From the NCBI RefSeq assembly GCF_900105215.1, contig NZ_FOIP01000001.1, positions 3,536,501 to 3,600,500 of the forward strand: a stretch of 64,000 nt of DNA, read 5' to 3'. Shown one piece after another: positions 7,768 through 16,250 of this stretch. The notes under the pieces were generated by a model that did not search any database, was not told where the DNA came from, and was given only the letters and a program-made list of their open reading frames with translations. A program made the translations under genes and the position numbers. How positions within the stretch are numbered: position 1 is the stretch's first letter; every line of letters starts with the position of its first letter. This DNA comes from Lacrimispora sphenoides. GTDB lineage: Bacteria > Bacillota > Clostridia > Lachnospirales > Lachnospiraceae.

Positions 7768-8268
7768 ATGAGTGTCATCATTAGACCTATTGAGGAAAAC
7801 GACGCTGAAGCACTTTGGCATATGATGTCCGCACTTGATGCTGAGACAAAATATATGATGTACGAGCCAAATGAACGGGCGAAAAATATGGATAGAATAA
7901 AATCCACCATAAAGGAAGCTGCCGCAGGCAATAATCTGTTTTTAGCTGCCGAAGCAGATCATGAAATTGTTGGATATATATCTGCGCAAAAAGGCATTTT
8001 AAGAAGAGTAAAACATTCTGCATATATCGTAGTGGGAATTCGCGCAGCCTATCAGCGGCAGGGGATCGGTACCTCATTTTTTAAGCAGCTGGACAAGTGG
8101 GCTGATGAGAAAGGGGTTACCAGGCTTGAATTAACGGTAATGTGTATCAATGATGCTGCGAGACACCTCTACGAAAAAAATGGATTTGTCGTTGAAGGAA
8201 TAAAGAAAAATTCCATGGTTGTGGATGGAACGTATGTGGACGAATATTATATGGCCAAACTATTATAA
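7768..8268 (+). CDS. GNAT family N-acetyltransferase
   Basis: 166 residues spanning a complete GNAT fold. The N-terminal VIIRPIEENDAEALW strand-helix, the central EADHEIVGYISAQ strands, and the acetyl-CoA loop VGIRAAYQRQGIGTSFFKQLD (about residues 90-110, with the Q-R-Q-G-I-G signature) are all present. The end LELTVMCINDAARHLYEKNGFVVEG is typical of the RimI/PhnO-like group. AGGAGG precedes the ATG by 15 bases. Substrate not predictable; it follows DUF6506 by 45 bases and may share its transcript. Confidence 0.9.
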   Translation: MSVIIRPIEENDAEALWHMMSALDAETKYMMYEPNERAKNMDRIKSTIKEAAAGNNLFLAAEADHEIVGYISAQKGILRRVKHSAYIVVGIRAAYQRQGIGTSFFKQLDKWADEKGVTRLELTVMCINDAARHLYEKNGFVVEGIKKNSMVVDGTYVDEYYMAKLL

Positions 8269-8321
8269 GCGATGGATATAATATCAGTCCCATTAACAGG
8301 AATTTGGGAGGTGATTTCAAT

Positions 8322-8984
8322 TTGAAGCTGTTTATTATAGAAGACGATATCGTTCTGAGAACAGAATTGATTTCGCTGCTGGAAAGCTATAATTATTCTT
8401 GTGAAACAAGTGATAACTTTAAAAATATCATATCAGAAGCAACGGATTCAGACGCAGATTTGATTTTGCTTGATATCAATCTGCCTTATTATGATGGATA
8501 TCACGTATGCCGGGAGATCCGTAAACGATCGGATGTGCCAATTATGGTTGTGACAAGCCGTAACAATGACATGGATGAACTGATGAGCATGAACCTGGGC
8601 GCGGATGATTTTATAACAAAACCCTATAACATTCAGATCTTGCTTGCCAGGATCGGAGCCATACTTAAACGCACCAATCAGAAGAATTATTCATCAGAAG
8701 TAGAATATAAGGGTTTAACCTTGTCAATGGCAAAAAGCACAGTATATTATGAAAATAAAGAGGTTGAGCTCACGAAAAATGAATTGCGTATTCTCTCTGT
8801 TTTAATGCAAAATGCAAACAGCATTATTTCACGGGATGATTTAATGGACGAGCTTTGGCAGTCGGATGAATTCGTCGATGATAATACACTGACTGTTAAT
8901 GTCAACCGTCTGCGTAAAAAGTTAGAAGAAATCGGTGCTGCAGATTTTATAAAAACAAAACGTGGCCAGGGGTATATGATATGA
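8322..8984 (+). CDS. BceR-like response regulator (OmpR/PhoB family)
   Basis: The start is TTG at 8322, seven bases after GGAGGTGAT, giving 220 residues. The upstream TTG at 8304 overlaps that site. The receiver domain has the acidic pair D8-D9, the phosphate-accepting D51 (LILLDINLPYYDG) and the K in FITKPYN. The C-terminal winged helix (ELTKNELRILSVLM ... NTLTVNVNRLRKKLEEIG ... TKRGQGYMI) is the OmpR type. The stop overlaps the start of the kinase gene by four bases. By homology to BceRS it should induce the ABC transporter genes at 12446 and 13200 in response to a cell-wall-active peptide. Confidence 0.92.
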   Translation: MKLFIIEDDIVLRTELISLLESYNYSCETSDNFKNIISEATDSDADLILLDINLPYYDGYHVCREIRKRSDVPIMVVTSRNNDMDELMSMNLGADDFITKPYNIQILLARIGAILKRTNQKNYSSEVEYKGLTLSMAKSTVYYENKEVELTKNELRILSVLMQNANSIISRDDLMDELWQSDEFVDDNTLTVNVNRLRKKLEEIGAADFIKTKRGQGYMI

Positions 8985-9991
8985 AGTTTTCAAGCTTTTT
9001 AAAGGATAAGATCCTGTTTTTATTGTCGCAAAGCTTTATCATTGTTTTTTTGGCCTTTCTGTTAGATGTCTACCATATCAGCCGTTATGCCGTAATACTT
9101 ATTTGTACGACTATTATCATAACCTCATTCGTTGCACTGGCTTACGAATATCTGATACGCAGCAGATATTATAGAAGATTAAATAAAACGCTGGAGTCAA
9201 TGGAGCAAAAGCAGTACATCGCTTCCCTGTTAGAAGAGCCTAATTTTGCAGAAGCGGAAGTTCTATGTGAAATTCTTAAGCATGTTACAAAAGCAATGAA
9301 CGATGAAATTGCTTCCTACAAGATATCCCAGGATGAATACCGGGAATATATTGAAACATGGATTCACGAGATAAAGATCCCTATTTCCTGCATCGAACTA
9401 ATCTGCCAAAATAACCGCAATGACATAACAAAGAGAATATCCGAAGAAACTGTGCGGGTGGATTCTTATATCGAGCAGGCTCTTTATTATGCCCGGAGCA
9501 AAAACGTTGCGTCTGACTACAGCATCAGAAGGCTTTCTCTTGACAGCTTAGTGAAGGCTGCGGTAAAGAAACATTCAAAGCAGCTGATAGGGTGCGGCGC
9601 ACAGGTGAAACTGGACAATCTTGATTATACGGTTTATGCCGATGAAAAGTGGCTTGATTTCATTATTGGGCAGATTATTGCAAATAGTATCAAATATAAA
9701 AAAGATGCTTTGACGCTATGGTTTTCTGCTTTAGAAAACCAGGAGAATATTATTCTTTTTATCCGGGATAACGGAATTGGAATTTCTGAAGGCGACCTTG
9801 GGAGAGTGTTCGAAAAGGGATTTACAGGAGAAAACGGAAGGGCTTTTGCCAAATCTACGGGGATCGGCCTGTACCTATGCAAAGAACTCTGTAATAAAAT
9901 GTATCTTGGATTAGAAGTCCAGTCAGCCGCCGGAGACGGTACAACAATTAAAATAACATTTCCAAAAGACAGACAGTCATTCCTGCAGTAA
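8981..9991 (+). CDS. BceS-like intramembrane-sensing histidine kinase
   Basis: 336 residues. Two membrane helices at about 9-27 and 36-55 have almost no extracellular loop, the signature of intramembrane-sensing kinases that take their signal from a Bce-type transporter. The phosphorylated histidine is H129 in WIHEIKIPI. The ATPase domain shows the N box (IIGQIIANSIKYKK), the G1 box (IRDNGIGISEGDLGRVFEKGF) and G2 (STGIGLYLCKELC). It overlaps the response regulator by ATGA. Its partner transporter is probably the pair at 12446-15173, three genes downstream. Confidence 0.92.
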   Translation: MKFSSFLKDKILFLLSQSFIIVFLAFLLDVYHISRYAVILICTTIIITSFVALAYEYLIRSRYYRRLNKTLESMEQKQYIASLLEEPNFAEAEVLCEILKHVTKAMNDEIASYKISQDEYREYIETWIHEIKIPISCIELICQNNRNDITKRISEETVRVDSYIEQALYYARSKNVASDYSIRRLSLDSLVKAAVKKHSKQLIGCGAQVKLDNLDYTVYADEKWLDFIIGQIIANSIKYKKDALTLWFSALENQENIILFIRDNGIGISEGDLGRVFEKGFTGENGRAFAKSTGIGLYLCKELCNKMYLGLEVQSAAGDGTTIKITFPKDRQSFLQ

Positions 9992-10097
9992 AGGGTCTAG
10001 GCGCGATAATTGTGAATTTGAAATATGTACGGTATCATTGCGTTTGAAGCAGAGATATGCAGAAACTTATTAATTATAAGACGGAAGAGGGGGATTC

Positions 10098-10565
10098 ATG
10101 GTCATGTTTCGCTATGTACACACAAATATTATTGCTAAAGATGCAAAAAAACTGATTGATTTTTATAAAAAGGTATTTCACTGCAAAAGCATCAATGAAA
10201 CACGTGATCTGCAAGGGGTATGGTTAGACAGACTAACAGGACTGAAGGATGCACATATTACAGGAGAGCATCTTCTTTTGCCCGGATACGTGGAAGACCA
10301 TCCAACCCTCGAAATATTTTCATATGACATGCTGGAAGGAACCATACCTTCGGAGATTAACCGACCGGGAATTGCACATATAGCTTTTGAAGTGGATGAT
10401 GTGGAAGCAACCTTGGCAGAAGTCATTAGGGCGGGAGGAAGCAATGCCGGAGAGCTGGTTACTGCGGCATACCCAAACGGCAAGGAAGCGGTATTTGTTT
10501 ATGCGCGGGACCCTGAAGGAAATATTCTTGAACTGCAAAGCTGGAGACAGATAAATCAAACCTAA
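10098..10565 (+). CDS. VOC family protein
   Basis: 155 residues with a complete glyoxalase/dioxygenase-type fold. It begins RYVHTNIIAKDAKKLIDFYKKVF, has a central IAHIAFEVDDVEATLAEV, and ends VFVYARDPEGNILELQSW, the metal-bearing strand in family members. The candidate metal ligands are the early H, the H of IAHIAF and the E of ILELQ. The start may be 10098 or the ATG two codons later. It lies between the Bce-like kinase and the GT51 gene and is followed by a repeat-like palindrome and a strong terminator. Confidence 0.88.
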   Translation: MVMFRYVHTNIIAKDAKKLIDFYKKVFHCKSINETRDLQGVWLDRLTGLKDAHITGEHLLLPGYVEDHPTLEIFSYDMLEGTIPSEINRPGIAHIAFEVDDVEATLAEVIRAGGSNAGELVTAAYPNGKEAVFVYARDPEGNILELQSWRQINQT

Positions 10566-10584
10566 AGAATGAGGCGTTAAATTC

Positions 10585-10638
10585 AATGTATCGTTGTGTC
10601 ATGGTAACGCTGAAAGAGCGTATAACACACGATACATT
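10585..10638. repeat. Palindromic repeat element, copy 1 (AACGCTG-AGAGCGT core)
   Basis: An outer stem (AATGTATCG-T-TGTGT at 10585-10599 against ACACACGATACATT at 10625-10638, one bulge) encloses an inner hairpin ACGCT-GAAAG-AGCGT at about 10606-10620. The core plus the following ATAACA recurs at 16022-16042 in another palindromic stretch, and a looser version occurs at about 20356. It lies between the VOC stop and a terminator. Confidence 0.5.
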
Positions 10639-10660
10639 ACAATCAAAGTAGTGTGTCAAC

Positions 10661-10706
10661 AAAAAAGGCTGTATGTTCCCTCTGCGGGAGCATACAGCCT
10701 TTTATC
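10661..10706 (+). terminator. Intrinsic terminator after the VOC gene
   Basis: AAGGCTGTATG (10665-10675) pairs with CATACAGCCTT (10691-10701), extended by TCCC/GGGA, and a short T-run follows. It separates the RR-HK-VOC transcript from the GT51 gene. The A-rich 5' flank means it could also work on the other strand. Confidence 0.88.
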
Positions 10707-10801
10707 TTACAAATTTGTTCGATTATCGTAAGTAAAATCTATGGTTCCATGATTCTTCTCCTGTTATACTGAGGAAGCAAACCACGAAAGGAGTAATTTT
10801 G

Positions 10802-11431
10802 ATGAAAAATAAAACAATTAGTATCAGTATATTGCTACTTGCTGTCATCAGCTTCCTTATGGGTAGTTTAAAAATATCTCCTATAGTTTCTGCCGGATAT
10901 GAAATGTATAGGAATGCGACAGAAGCCATAAGCGTGCCGGATAAAGTAGAGGAGCTTAAACAGCAAAACAGTTATATTTCATTTGATGAGATACCGGATG
11001 GATATAAAGAACAGGTGTTACAATCAGAAGACAAACGTTTTTACTATCATTTTGGCTTTGATCCCATTGCCATGGCAAGGGCTATGGCAAATAATCTGAT
11101 CGCAGGAAGCTTCGTGCAAGGGGGGAGCACGGTCACCCAGCAGCTTGCAAAAAATATGTACTTTTCTTTTGAAAAGAAATATGAACGGAAGGTGGCAGAA
11201 TTATTTGTTGCTTTTCAGCTTGAAAAAGATCTTACAAAGGATGAAATACTGGAGCTTTATTGTAATATCGCTTACTATGGGGAAGGATGTTATGGGCTGA
11301 AGCAGGCGGCGAATCATTATTACGGTGTTGAGCCTTTAGACCTGACAAACACGCAGATCAAGGCACTTGTATGGACAATTAAAAGTCCAAATAAGTACAA
11401 TCCCAATGCTTATAAAGCGATTCCTGTATAA
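10802..11431 (+). CDS. Stand-alone GT51 peptidoglycan glycosyltransferase
   Basis: About 209 residues with one N-terminal membrane anchor (residues 6-28) followed by a GT51 domain that polymerises lipid II. The motifs are present: QSEDKRFYYHFGFDP with the catalytic glutamate, GGSTVTQQLAKN, and the ELYCNIAYYGEGCYGLKQAAN segment with the region-4 residues. No transpeptidase domain follows, so this is a monofunctional enzyme like MtgA. It is placed between a Bce-like sensor and its likely transporter, suggesting that it reinforces wall synthesis under lipid-II-targeting antibiotics (inference). The start is ATG at 10802 behind AAAGGAG. Confidence 0.88.
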   Translation: MKNKTISISILLLAVISFLMGSLKISPIVSAGYEMYRNATEAISVPDKVEELKQQNSYISFDEIPDGYKEQVLQSEDKRFYYHFGFDPIAMARAMANNLIAGSFVQGGSTVTQQLAKNMYFSFEKKYERKVAELFVAFQLEKDLTKDEILELYCNIAYYGEGCYGLKQAANHYYGVEPLDLTNTQIKALVWTIKSPNKYNPNAYKAIPV

Positions 11432-11615
11432 TAGACGCAAGCGACTGTTATCGTGCTGCATTTGCAAAATGCTGCTTTGCGGCGCTTGGCTCATTGTTTT
11501 CCTGGTATAATAAAAAGTGACAAAAATGTTCGTTCCATGTAAGCAAAATCAATGGCTGGCAGAGGCAGATGGAATTATAATAGACATAATTCAGAAATAG
11601 AAAAGGAGATTATAA

Positions 11616-12428
11616 ATGTTACAAAAAGGACTCAATAGTTTTCAGATTAAAATAATTGCTTTGGTGCTCATGGTATTCGATCATATTCACTATACTTTTA
11701 CAGGTGTTTTCCAGGTTCCGCTGTGGTTTACAATACTGGGCAGATTATCAGCGCCTCTATTCATCTTTGCTACAGCCAATGGCATGAGATACACAAGAAA
11801 CCCGGTAAAATATTTAATGCGTTTATGGTTTGGATTTGTATTTATGAACTTTGGCAATGATCTGATTAATCATTATTTCCCGTTGCCTAATGGGGGTATT
11901 ATCATAAATAATATTTTTTCCACGCTATTTGTAATATGTCTGATCATATTCAGTATTCAGCGGATTTCTATATGCAGGAAAGAGAACCGTCCGTTTCTGC
12001 AATATATATTTTTAATGCTTGTTCCTGTTTTCAGCAGTATCATCATACTGTTGGCCATGTCTGATCCAGGATTATTCTTTATAACAAGAGGGATAATGCT
12101 CTTCGTTCCCTCACTTTTATTCTGTGAAGGCGGTATTGTACTGGTTGTTTTAGGCGTTGGATTATATTTATGCAACCAGGATAAAAAGAAAATCGGTATA
12201 TTTTATTTTCTGCTCAGCCTTTTGATCTTTGCTATGGGTTATAATCCCGAGATCGGTGTGGAGAGCATGTTTTTGGATAATATTCAGTGGTATATGGTAT
12301 TTGCCTTACCATTTATGCTGCTTTACAATAAGCAGAAGGGCCGCGGAATGAAATATTTCTTTTATGCCTTTTATCCGGCCCATATTTATATTTTAACGAT
12401 TTTAGCCTATATTATTTCTATACACTAG
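11616..12428 (+). CDS. TraX family membrane protein
   Basis: 270 residues with eight or so hydrophobic segments. The opening GLNSFQIKIIALVLMVFDHIHY and GRLSAPLFIFATANGMRYT (about residues 42-60) are diagnostic of the TraX family, originally the F-pilin acetylase. The C-terminal FYAFYPAHIYIL is also typical. In Firmicutes these proteins are thought to acylate surface molecules, though substrates are unknown. It starts at ATG after AAAGGAG and ends eight bases before the ABC ATPase gene's ribosome-binding region, so it is probably part of that operon. Confidence 0.88.
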   Translation: MLQKGLNSFQIKIIALVLMVFDHIHYTFTGVFQVPLWFTILGRLSAPLFIFATANGMRYTRNPVKYLMRLWFGFVFMNFGNDLINHYFPLPNGGIIINNIFSTLFVICLIIFSIQRISICRKENRPFLQYIFLMLVPVFSSIIILLAMSDPGLFFITRGIMLFVPSLLFCEGGIVLVVLGVGLYLCNQDKKKIGIFYFLLSLLIFAMGYNPEIGVESMFLDNIQWYMVFALPFMLLYNKQKGRGMKYFFYAFYPAHIYILTILAYIISIH

Positions 12429-12445
12429 AGGAAAGGATGGACATT

Positions 12446-13210
12446 ATGAATACAATCTTAAAGGTTGAGAACCTTCAGAAATATTACGGTAATAAAGGGA
12501 ATGTAACAAAGGCTGTTGACAATATCAGCTTTAATGTTTCAGAAGGAGAATATATCGGTATTATGGGGGCATCGGGAAGCGGAAAAACCACCATTCTTAA
12601 TTGTGTTTCCACCATTGATGATGCGACCTCAGGTCATATTTATATAGATGGAATGGATGTCACTGAGATGAAAGCAGAAGCCTTATCAAAGTTCAGACGT
12701 GAAAAGCTTGGCTTTATTTTTCAGGACTTCAATCTTTTAGATACCCTGACTGCTCATGAAAATATTGCACTTGCACTGGCAATTATGAAAGCTCCAGCAG
12801 GAGAAATGGATGAGCGGATCCACCAGGCTGCCTCCCTTTTAAACATCACGGAAGTATTGCATAAGTATCCGTATCAGATGTCAGGCGGCCAAAAGCAGCG
12901 TGTAGCTGCAGCTAGGGCAATTATTACAAATCCGACCCTGATTCTTGCCGATGAACCTACCGGAGCCCTGGACTCCAGGTCTGCAAAGATGCTTTTGGAA
13001 AGCTTTAAAAATTTAAATGAACAGATTAATGCTGCCATTTTAATGGTAACCCATGATGCATTTACTGCCAGCTATTGCAAGCGCATTTTGTTCATCAAAG
13101 ACGGAAAGCTGTTTAATGAGCTTATCCGGGGAAAGGAATCACGCAAGGAATTTTTTGACCGGATCATGGAGGTTATGGCTCTTCTTGGAGGTGATTTAAG
13201 TGCTGACTAA
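12446..13210 (+). CDS. Bce-type ABC transporter ATP-binding protein
   Basis: 254 residues when started at the ATG at 12446, which stands about 10 bases from GGAAAGG. The ATG at 12437 touches that site. It has Walker A GASGSGKTT, the Q-loop FIFQDFNLLDTL, signature MSGGQKQRVAAARA, Walker B LILADEPTGALD and the switch histidine MVTHD. The family (MacB/BceA) powers antimicrobial-peptide detoxification with an FtsX-type permease. Its last 11 bases overlap the permease gene at 13200. Confidence 0.93.
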   Translation: MNTILKVENLQKYYGNKGNVTKAVDNISFNVSEGEYIGIMGASGSGKTTILNCVSTIDDATSGHIYIDGMDVTEMKAEALSKFRREKLGFIFQDFNLLDTLTAHENIALALAIMKAPAGEMDERIHQAASLLNITEVLHKYPYQMSGGQKQRVAAARAIITNPTLILADEPTGALDSRSAKMLLESFKNLNEQINAAILMVTHDAFTASYCKRILFIKDGKLFNELIRGKESRKEFFDRIMEVMALLGGDLSAD

Positions 13211-15173
13211 GCTTGTTTTTAAAAATGTCGGAAAAAGCATGCAGGATTACACGGTATATTTTTTCACTCTTGTATTTGGCGTTTCTATCTTTTATATGTT
13301 TAACTCCATCTATGCGCAGCAGGATATCATGGTTGTGACGGAAATACTAACCGATTCCATGGTTGCACTTAGAAAGATATTATCAGTCATATCAGTGTTT
13401 GTTGCAGTGATCCTGGGTTTTTTGATCGTGTATGCAAATAGTTTTTTTATCAGGCGCCGTAAAAAAGAAATGGGTATTTACATGACTCTGGGTATGAGCA
13501 AAGGTAAAATTTCTGCCATTCTTGTATTTGAAACTTTTCTCATGGGACTCCTTGCTTTAATTGCAGGGCTGATCATCGGTGTTTTCGGTTCCCAGTTTAT
13601 GTCCGTGTTCACTGCTAAAATATTTGAGGCAGACATGACCGCCTATAAATTCATATTTTCACCAGATGCAGCGGTGAAAAGTATCCTTTATTTCGCGGTT
13701 ATTTTTTTGACCGTAATCATTTTCAATACAATTGCAGTCAGCAAGTATAAACTGATTGACTTGATCTATGGCGGCCGGAAAAATGAAAGCTTAAAAATCA
13801 GAAGTACCAAATTATCGGTGCTGGTTTTCCTGGTATCTATTGTTTTCTTAGGAACCGCCTATGCATTGGTTTTGAAAAATGGAATTATTAATATTAACCG
13901 TATCTTCCTTTGGTCCATTATTTTAGGAACGGCTGGTTCATTACTGTTTTTCTTTTCTCTTTCGGGAATACTTACAAAGCTGGTACAATCTAATAAAAAG
14001 CTTTATTATAAAAACCTGACCATGTTTGTAACCCGTCAGCTCACCAGTAAGATCAACACAAACTTTATATCCATATCCGTGGTCAGTATTGTCTTGCTTC
14101 TGGTAATCGGTATTTTTTCAACCGGTTACAGCATGAAAAATATTCTGTCAGCCGATTTAAAGGAGACTGCGCCCTATGATGTCAGTTTTTATGGCGATGG
14201 GAAAGGGAATTATAAGACCATATATGAAAGCCTGCCTTTGTCAATAAAAGGGATTGATGCAATTAGCCATGAATATAGTATTTACCGCGGGGACCTTCAT
14301 TATAAGGATTTCCCGGTTGATTATTCTTCCCTGTCCTTTGATATCGGGAAACGTGGCCTCGATTTTGTTATGTTTTCTGATTACCAGAAGTTTTTAGAAA
14401 TGCAGGGAATGGAAAAAGCCGATCTTCCTGGAAATGGGTATTTCATCATTGCGTCCGGCGACGTTTACCAGCATATTGCGCAGCAGTTCCTTGATAGGAA
14501 TGTAACAATCTCCCTTGGAGGTAAAACGCTCCAGCCAAAGGGGGAAGTACAAAACATAAAGCTTTCCAACAGTGATTCCGGTATCACGTTTGTTGTAAAT
14601 GACGGGTTTTCTGAAACCCTTAACAAGTCACCGGATCAGGTGCTTAACATGATATGCAAAACTGGGGAAGGATCAAAGGAACTTCAGGAAAACCTAAATC
14701 AATATAGTAACAGCGAGGATTATCAGGAAAAGGGCTTTTGGTACTATTCAAGCAGAGAAGAGATCTATGCTTCATCGCTTGCCATGAAAGCCATCATATC
14801 CTTTTTAGCTATTTATCTTGGCATTGTGTTTATGGTTGCCTGCGCGGCAATTCTTGCAATCCAGCAGCTTGCCCAGGCATCGGATAACAAGGAACGTTAT
14901 GCACTGTTAAGGAAGCTGGGTGCTGAAAAGAAAATGCTGGACAGGGCATTGTTTGTACAAATACTTTGTTACTTTTTACTGCCTTTTATACTTGGAATTG
15001 TTCATTCCATTGTTGGGCTTACAGCTGTAAATAATGTAATGATGGCCTTTGAACGTGTGAATGTGATGGATAGCGTTTTTATCCCGGCGTTGTTTATTGT
15101 TTTTATTTATGGCGTTTATTTTGGATTGACTTATATCGGGTGTAAGCATATTTTAAGAAGAGATCAATATTAA
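13200..15173 (+). CDS. Bce-type ABC transporter permease (FtsX domains)
   Basis: 657 residues starting at GTG, eight bases after GGAGG. The layout is that of BceB: one N-terminal helix, FtsX-like helices 2-4 (about 55-180), a pair of helices at about 200-250 and one near 290, a large extracellular region (about 315-525) that would sense peptide or lipid II, and four C-terminal helices. The RRRKKEMGIYMTLGMSKGKI motif in the first FtsX domain and ALLRKLGAEKKML in the second are coupling helices. It should signal to the kinase at 8981. Confidence 0.92.
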   Translation: MLTKLVFKNVGKSMQDYTVYFFTLVFGVSIFYMFNSIYAQQDIMVVTEILTDSMVALRKILSVISVFVAVILGFLIVYANSFFIRRRKKEMGIYMTLGMSKGKISAILVFETFLMGLLALIAGLIIGVFGSQFMSVFTAKIFEADMTAYKFIFSPDAAVKSILYFAVIFLTVIIFNTIAVSKYKLIDLIYGGRKNESLKIRSTKLSVLVFLVSIVFLGTAYALVLKNGIININRIFLWSIILGTAGSLLFFFSLSGILTKLVQSNKKLYYKNLTMFVTRQLTSKINTNFISISVVSIVLLLVIGIFSTGYSMKNILSADLKETAPYDVSFYGDGKGNYKTIYESLPLSIKGIDAISHEYSIYRGDLHYKDFPVDYSSLSFDIGKRGLDFVMFSDYQKFLEMQGMEKADLPGNGYFIIASGDVYQHIAQQFLDRNVTISLGGKTLQPKGEVQNIKLSNSDSGITFVVNDGFSETLNKSPDQVLNMICKTGEGSKELQENLNQYSNSEDYQEKGFWYYSSREEIYASSLAMKAIISFLAIYLGIVFMVACAAILAIQQLAQASDNKERYALLRKLGAEKKMLDRALFVQILCYFLLPFILGIVHSIVGLTAVNNVMMAFERVNVMDSVFIPALFIVFIYGVYFGLTYIGCKHILRRDQY

Positions 15174-15196
15174 ATGTGTTTGAAAGCCTAAAACAG

Positions 15197-15234
15197 GTCC
15201 GTGTTTTTTATATATTGAAAAACATGGACTTTTT
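15197..15234 (+). terminator. Intrinsic terminator after the ABC permease
   Basis: GTCCGTGTTTTT (15197-15208) pairs with AAAAACATGGAC (15218-15229) and is followed by TTTTTG. It closes the transporter operon 24 bases after the permease stop. Confidence 0.85.
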
Positions 15235-15311
15235 GTAATATTGTTTTTCTTTACGAAACGTAAGACTGGTACTATAATTCATCTATAGCATAAATGAAGT
15301 GAGGAGAAAAG

Positions 15312-15923
15312 ATGAAGAAAGAATTGTCCTATTTTAGAGTCGGAGATTCCTTTGGCGGAAATCAGGATTGGTTCCGGGACCCTATGATGCATCTGGGTGG
15401 ATGTGGGGCGGCGGCAGCCTGTGATGCCTGCATCAATATGGCGCTCCATGACAATAAAACCCATCTGTATCCCTATGATATCAAAAGACTTGACAAGGAA
15501 GATTATATAAATTTTTCCAAGATAATGAAGCCCTATTTAAAGCCCCGATTTCATGGAATCGATACACTGGATATATTTATAGACGGGTTTTATAAATATT
15601 TGCAGGATGTGGGTGCACCGGATATACAGCTGGCAGGCTGTCCGGGAGAGGTTCCGGCTAAGGAAGCAGCCAGGGAAATCATAAGCCAGATTGACAAGGG
15701 TATCTCGATTCCTTTCTTGCTGCTGCGGCATAAGAATGTTAATTTTAAGGATCTGGTCTGGCATTGGTTCATGCTTGTGGGATATGAAGAATTCGAAGAT
15801 GAGTTTTTTGTAAAAATTGCAACCTATGGCGGGTTTCGTTGGCTGTCTTTTTATGAGCTGTGGGAGACTGGCTTCGGGCGCAAAGGTGGAATGGTATTAT
15901 TAAGAGTTAAGCAGTCACAGTAA
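15312..15923 (+). CDS. Putative C39-like cysteine peptidase domain protein
   Basis: A 203-residue protein without signal peptide. The sequence GGNQDWFRDP...LGGCGAAAACDACI (about residues 15-43) looks like the Gln and Cys-Gly of a papain-fold active site. WHWFMLVGYEEFEDEFFVKIATYGG (about 152-176) supplies a histidine followed by the strand pattern and acidic/polar third residue of C39-like or BtrH-type enzymes. It might be a peptidase or an acyltransferase of that fold. The assignment rests on motif layout, not on a recognised family. It is a single gene with its own TATAAT box near 15274 and a palindromic repeat after it. Confidence 0.5.
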   Translation: MKKELSYFRVGDSFGGNQDWFRDPMMHLGGCGAAAACDACINMALHDNKTHLYPYDIKRLDKEDYINFSKIMKPYLKPRFHGIDTLDIFIDGFYKYLQDVGAPDIQLAGCPGEVPAKEAAREIISQIDKGISIPFLLLRHKNVNFKDLVWHWFMLVGYEEFEDEFFVKIATYGGFRWLSFYELWETGFGRKGGMVLLRVKQSQ

Positions 15924-15928
15924 GGTGG

Positions 15929-16066
15929 TGGCCATAAAACCATGAGGGAGTGTTAAGGACAAACAAACGGCTTCGCCATCCTTGACACCCCCTTACGTCA
16001 TTTTAAGGTAGTCAGGCGGCAACGCTGACAGAGCGTATAACATTCAGCAATAAATTTTTATGGCTA
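15929..16066. repeat. Palindromic repeat element, copy 2, with terminal inverted repeats
   Basis: TGGCCATAAAA (15929-15939) and TTTTATGGCTA (16056-16066) are near-perfect inverted ends. Inside, GTGTTAAGGA (15950-15959) pairs with TCCTTGACAC (about 15979-15988) and the core ACGCT-GACAG-AGCGT (16022-16036) forms a small hairpin identical in shape to that at 10606. The total of 138 bases with nested inverted repeats and no ORF suggests a small non-autonomous element or a structured RNA. It fills most of the 319-base gap between 15923 and 16243. Confidence 0.5.
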
Positions 16067-16078
16067 TAAATCATAAAA

Positions 16079-16106
16079 TTGACAAATCCTATTTTAGTGC
16101 TATATT
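16079..16106 (+). promoter_or_regulatory. Promoter for the DUF1648 gene
   Basis: TTGACA at 16079-16084 and TATATT at 16101-16106 are 16 bases apart. Transcription would begin near 16113, inside the start of the small ORF described next, so that ORF would be read only from an internal start. Confidence 0.6.
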
Positions 16107-16112
16107 TGATGT

Positions 16113-16250
16113 ATGATGAATGTTGAGGAGGCGTATGATTTGCCGGTTGTCATTGAGCTTTATTCCCAGTACATCGGCAAAGATTGGCTTGCAGTTATAA
16201 AGTATGACCTTTTGAATAAAAGCATAGAAGGAGGAAATTGTCTTGAGTGA
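16113..16250 (+). CDS. Possible 36- to 45-aa small ORF upstream of DUF1648
   Basis: An uninterrupted frame from ATG 16113 encodes 45 residues. A better-placed start is TTG at 16140, eight bases after GAGGAGG, giving 36 residues beginning LPVVIELYSQYIGKDWLAV. The stop overlaps the TTG start of the next gene by eight bases, suggesting translational coupling. It could be a leader peptide or the tail of a lost regulator. I recognise no family. Confidence 0.35.
   Translation: MMNVEEAYDLPVVIELYSQYIGKDWLAVIKYDLLNKSIEGGNCLE

Noticed and set aside
8281..8321. Earlier TTG start for the response regulator at 8304
   Set aside because: It overlaps the ribosome-binding site GGAGGTGAT that serves TTG 8322, where the receiver fold begins.
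16113..16139. ATG 16113 as the start of the small ORF
   Set aside because: It coincides with the predicted transcription start of the 16079 promoter and would be leaderless; TTG 16140 has a proper ribosome-binding site.
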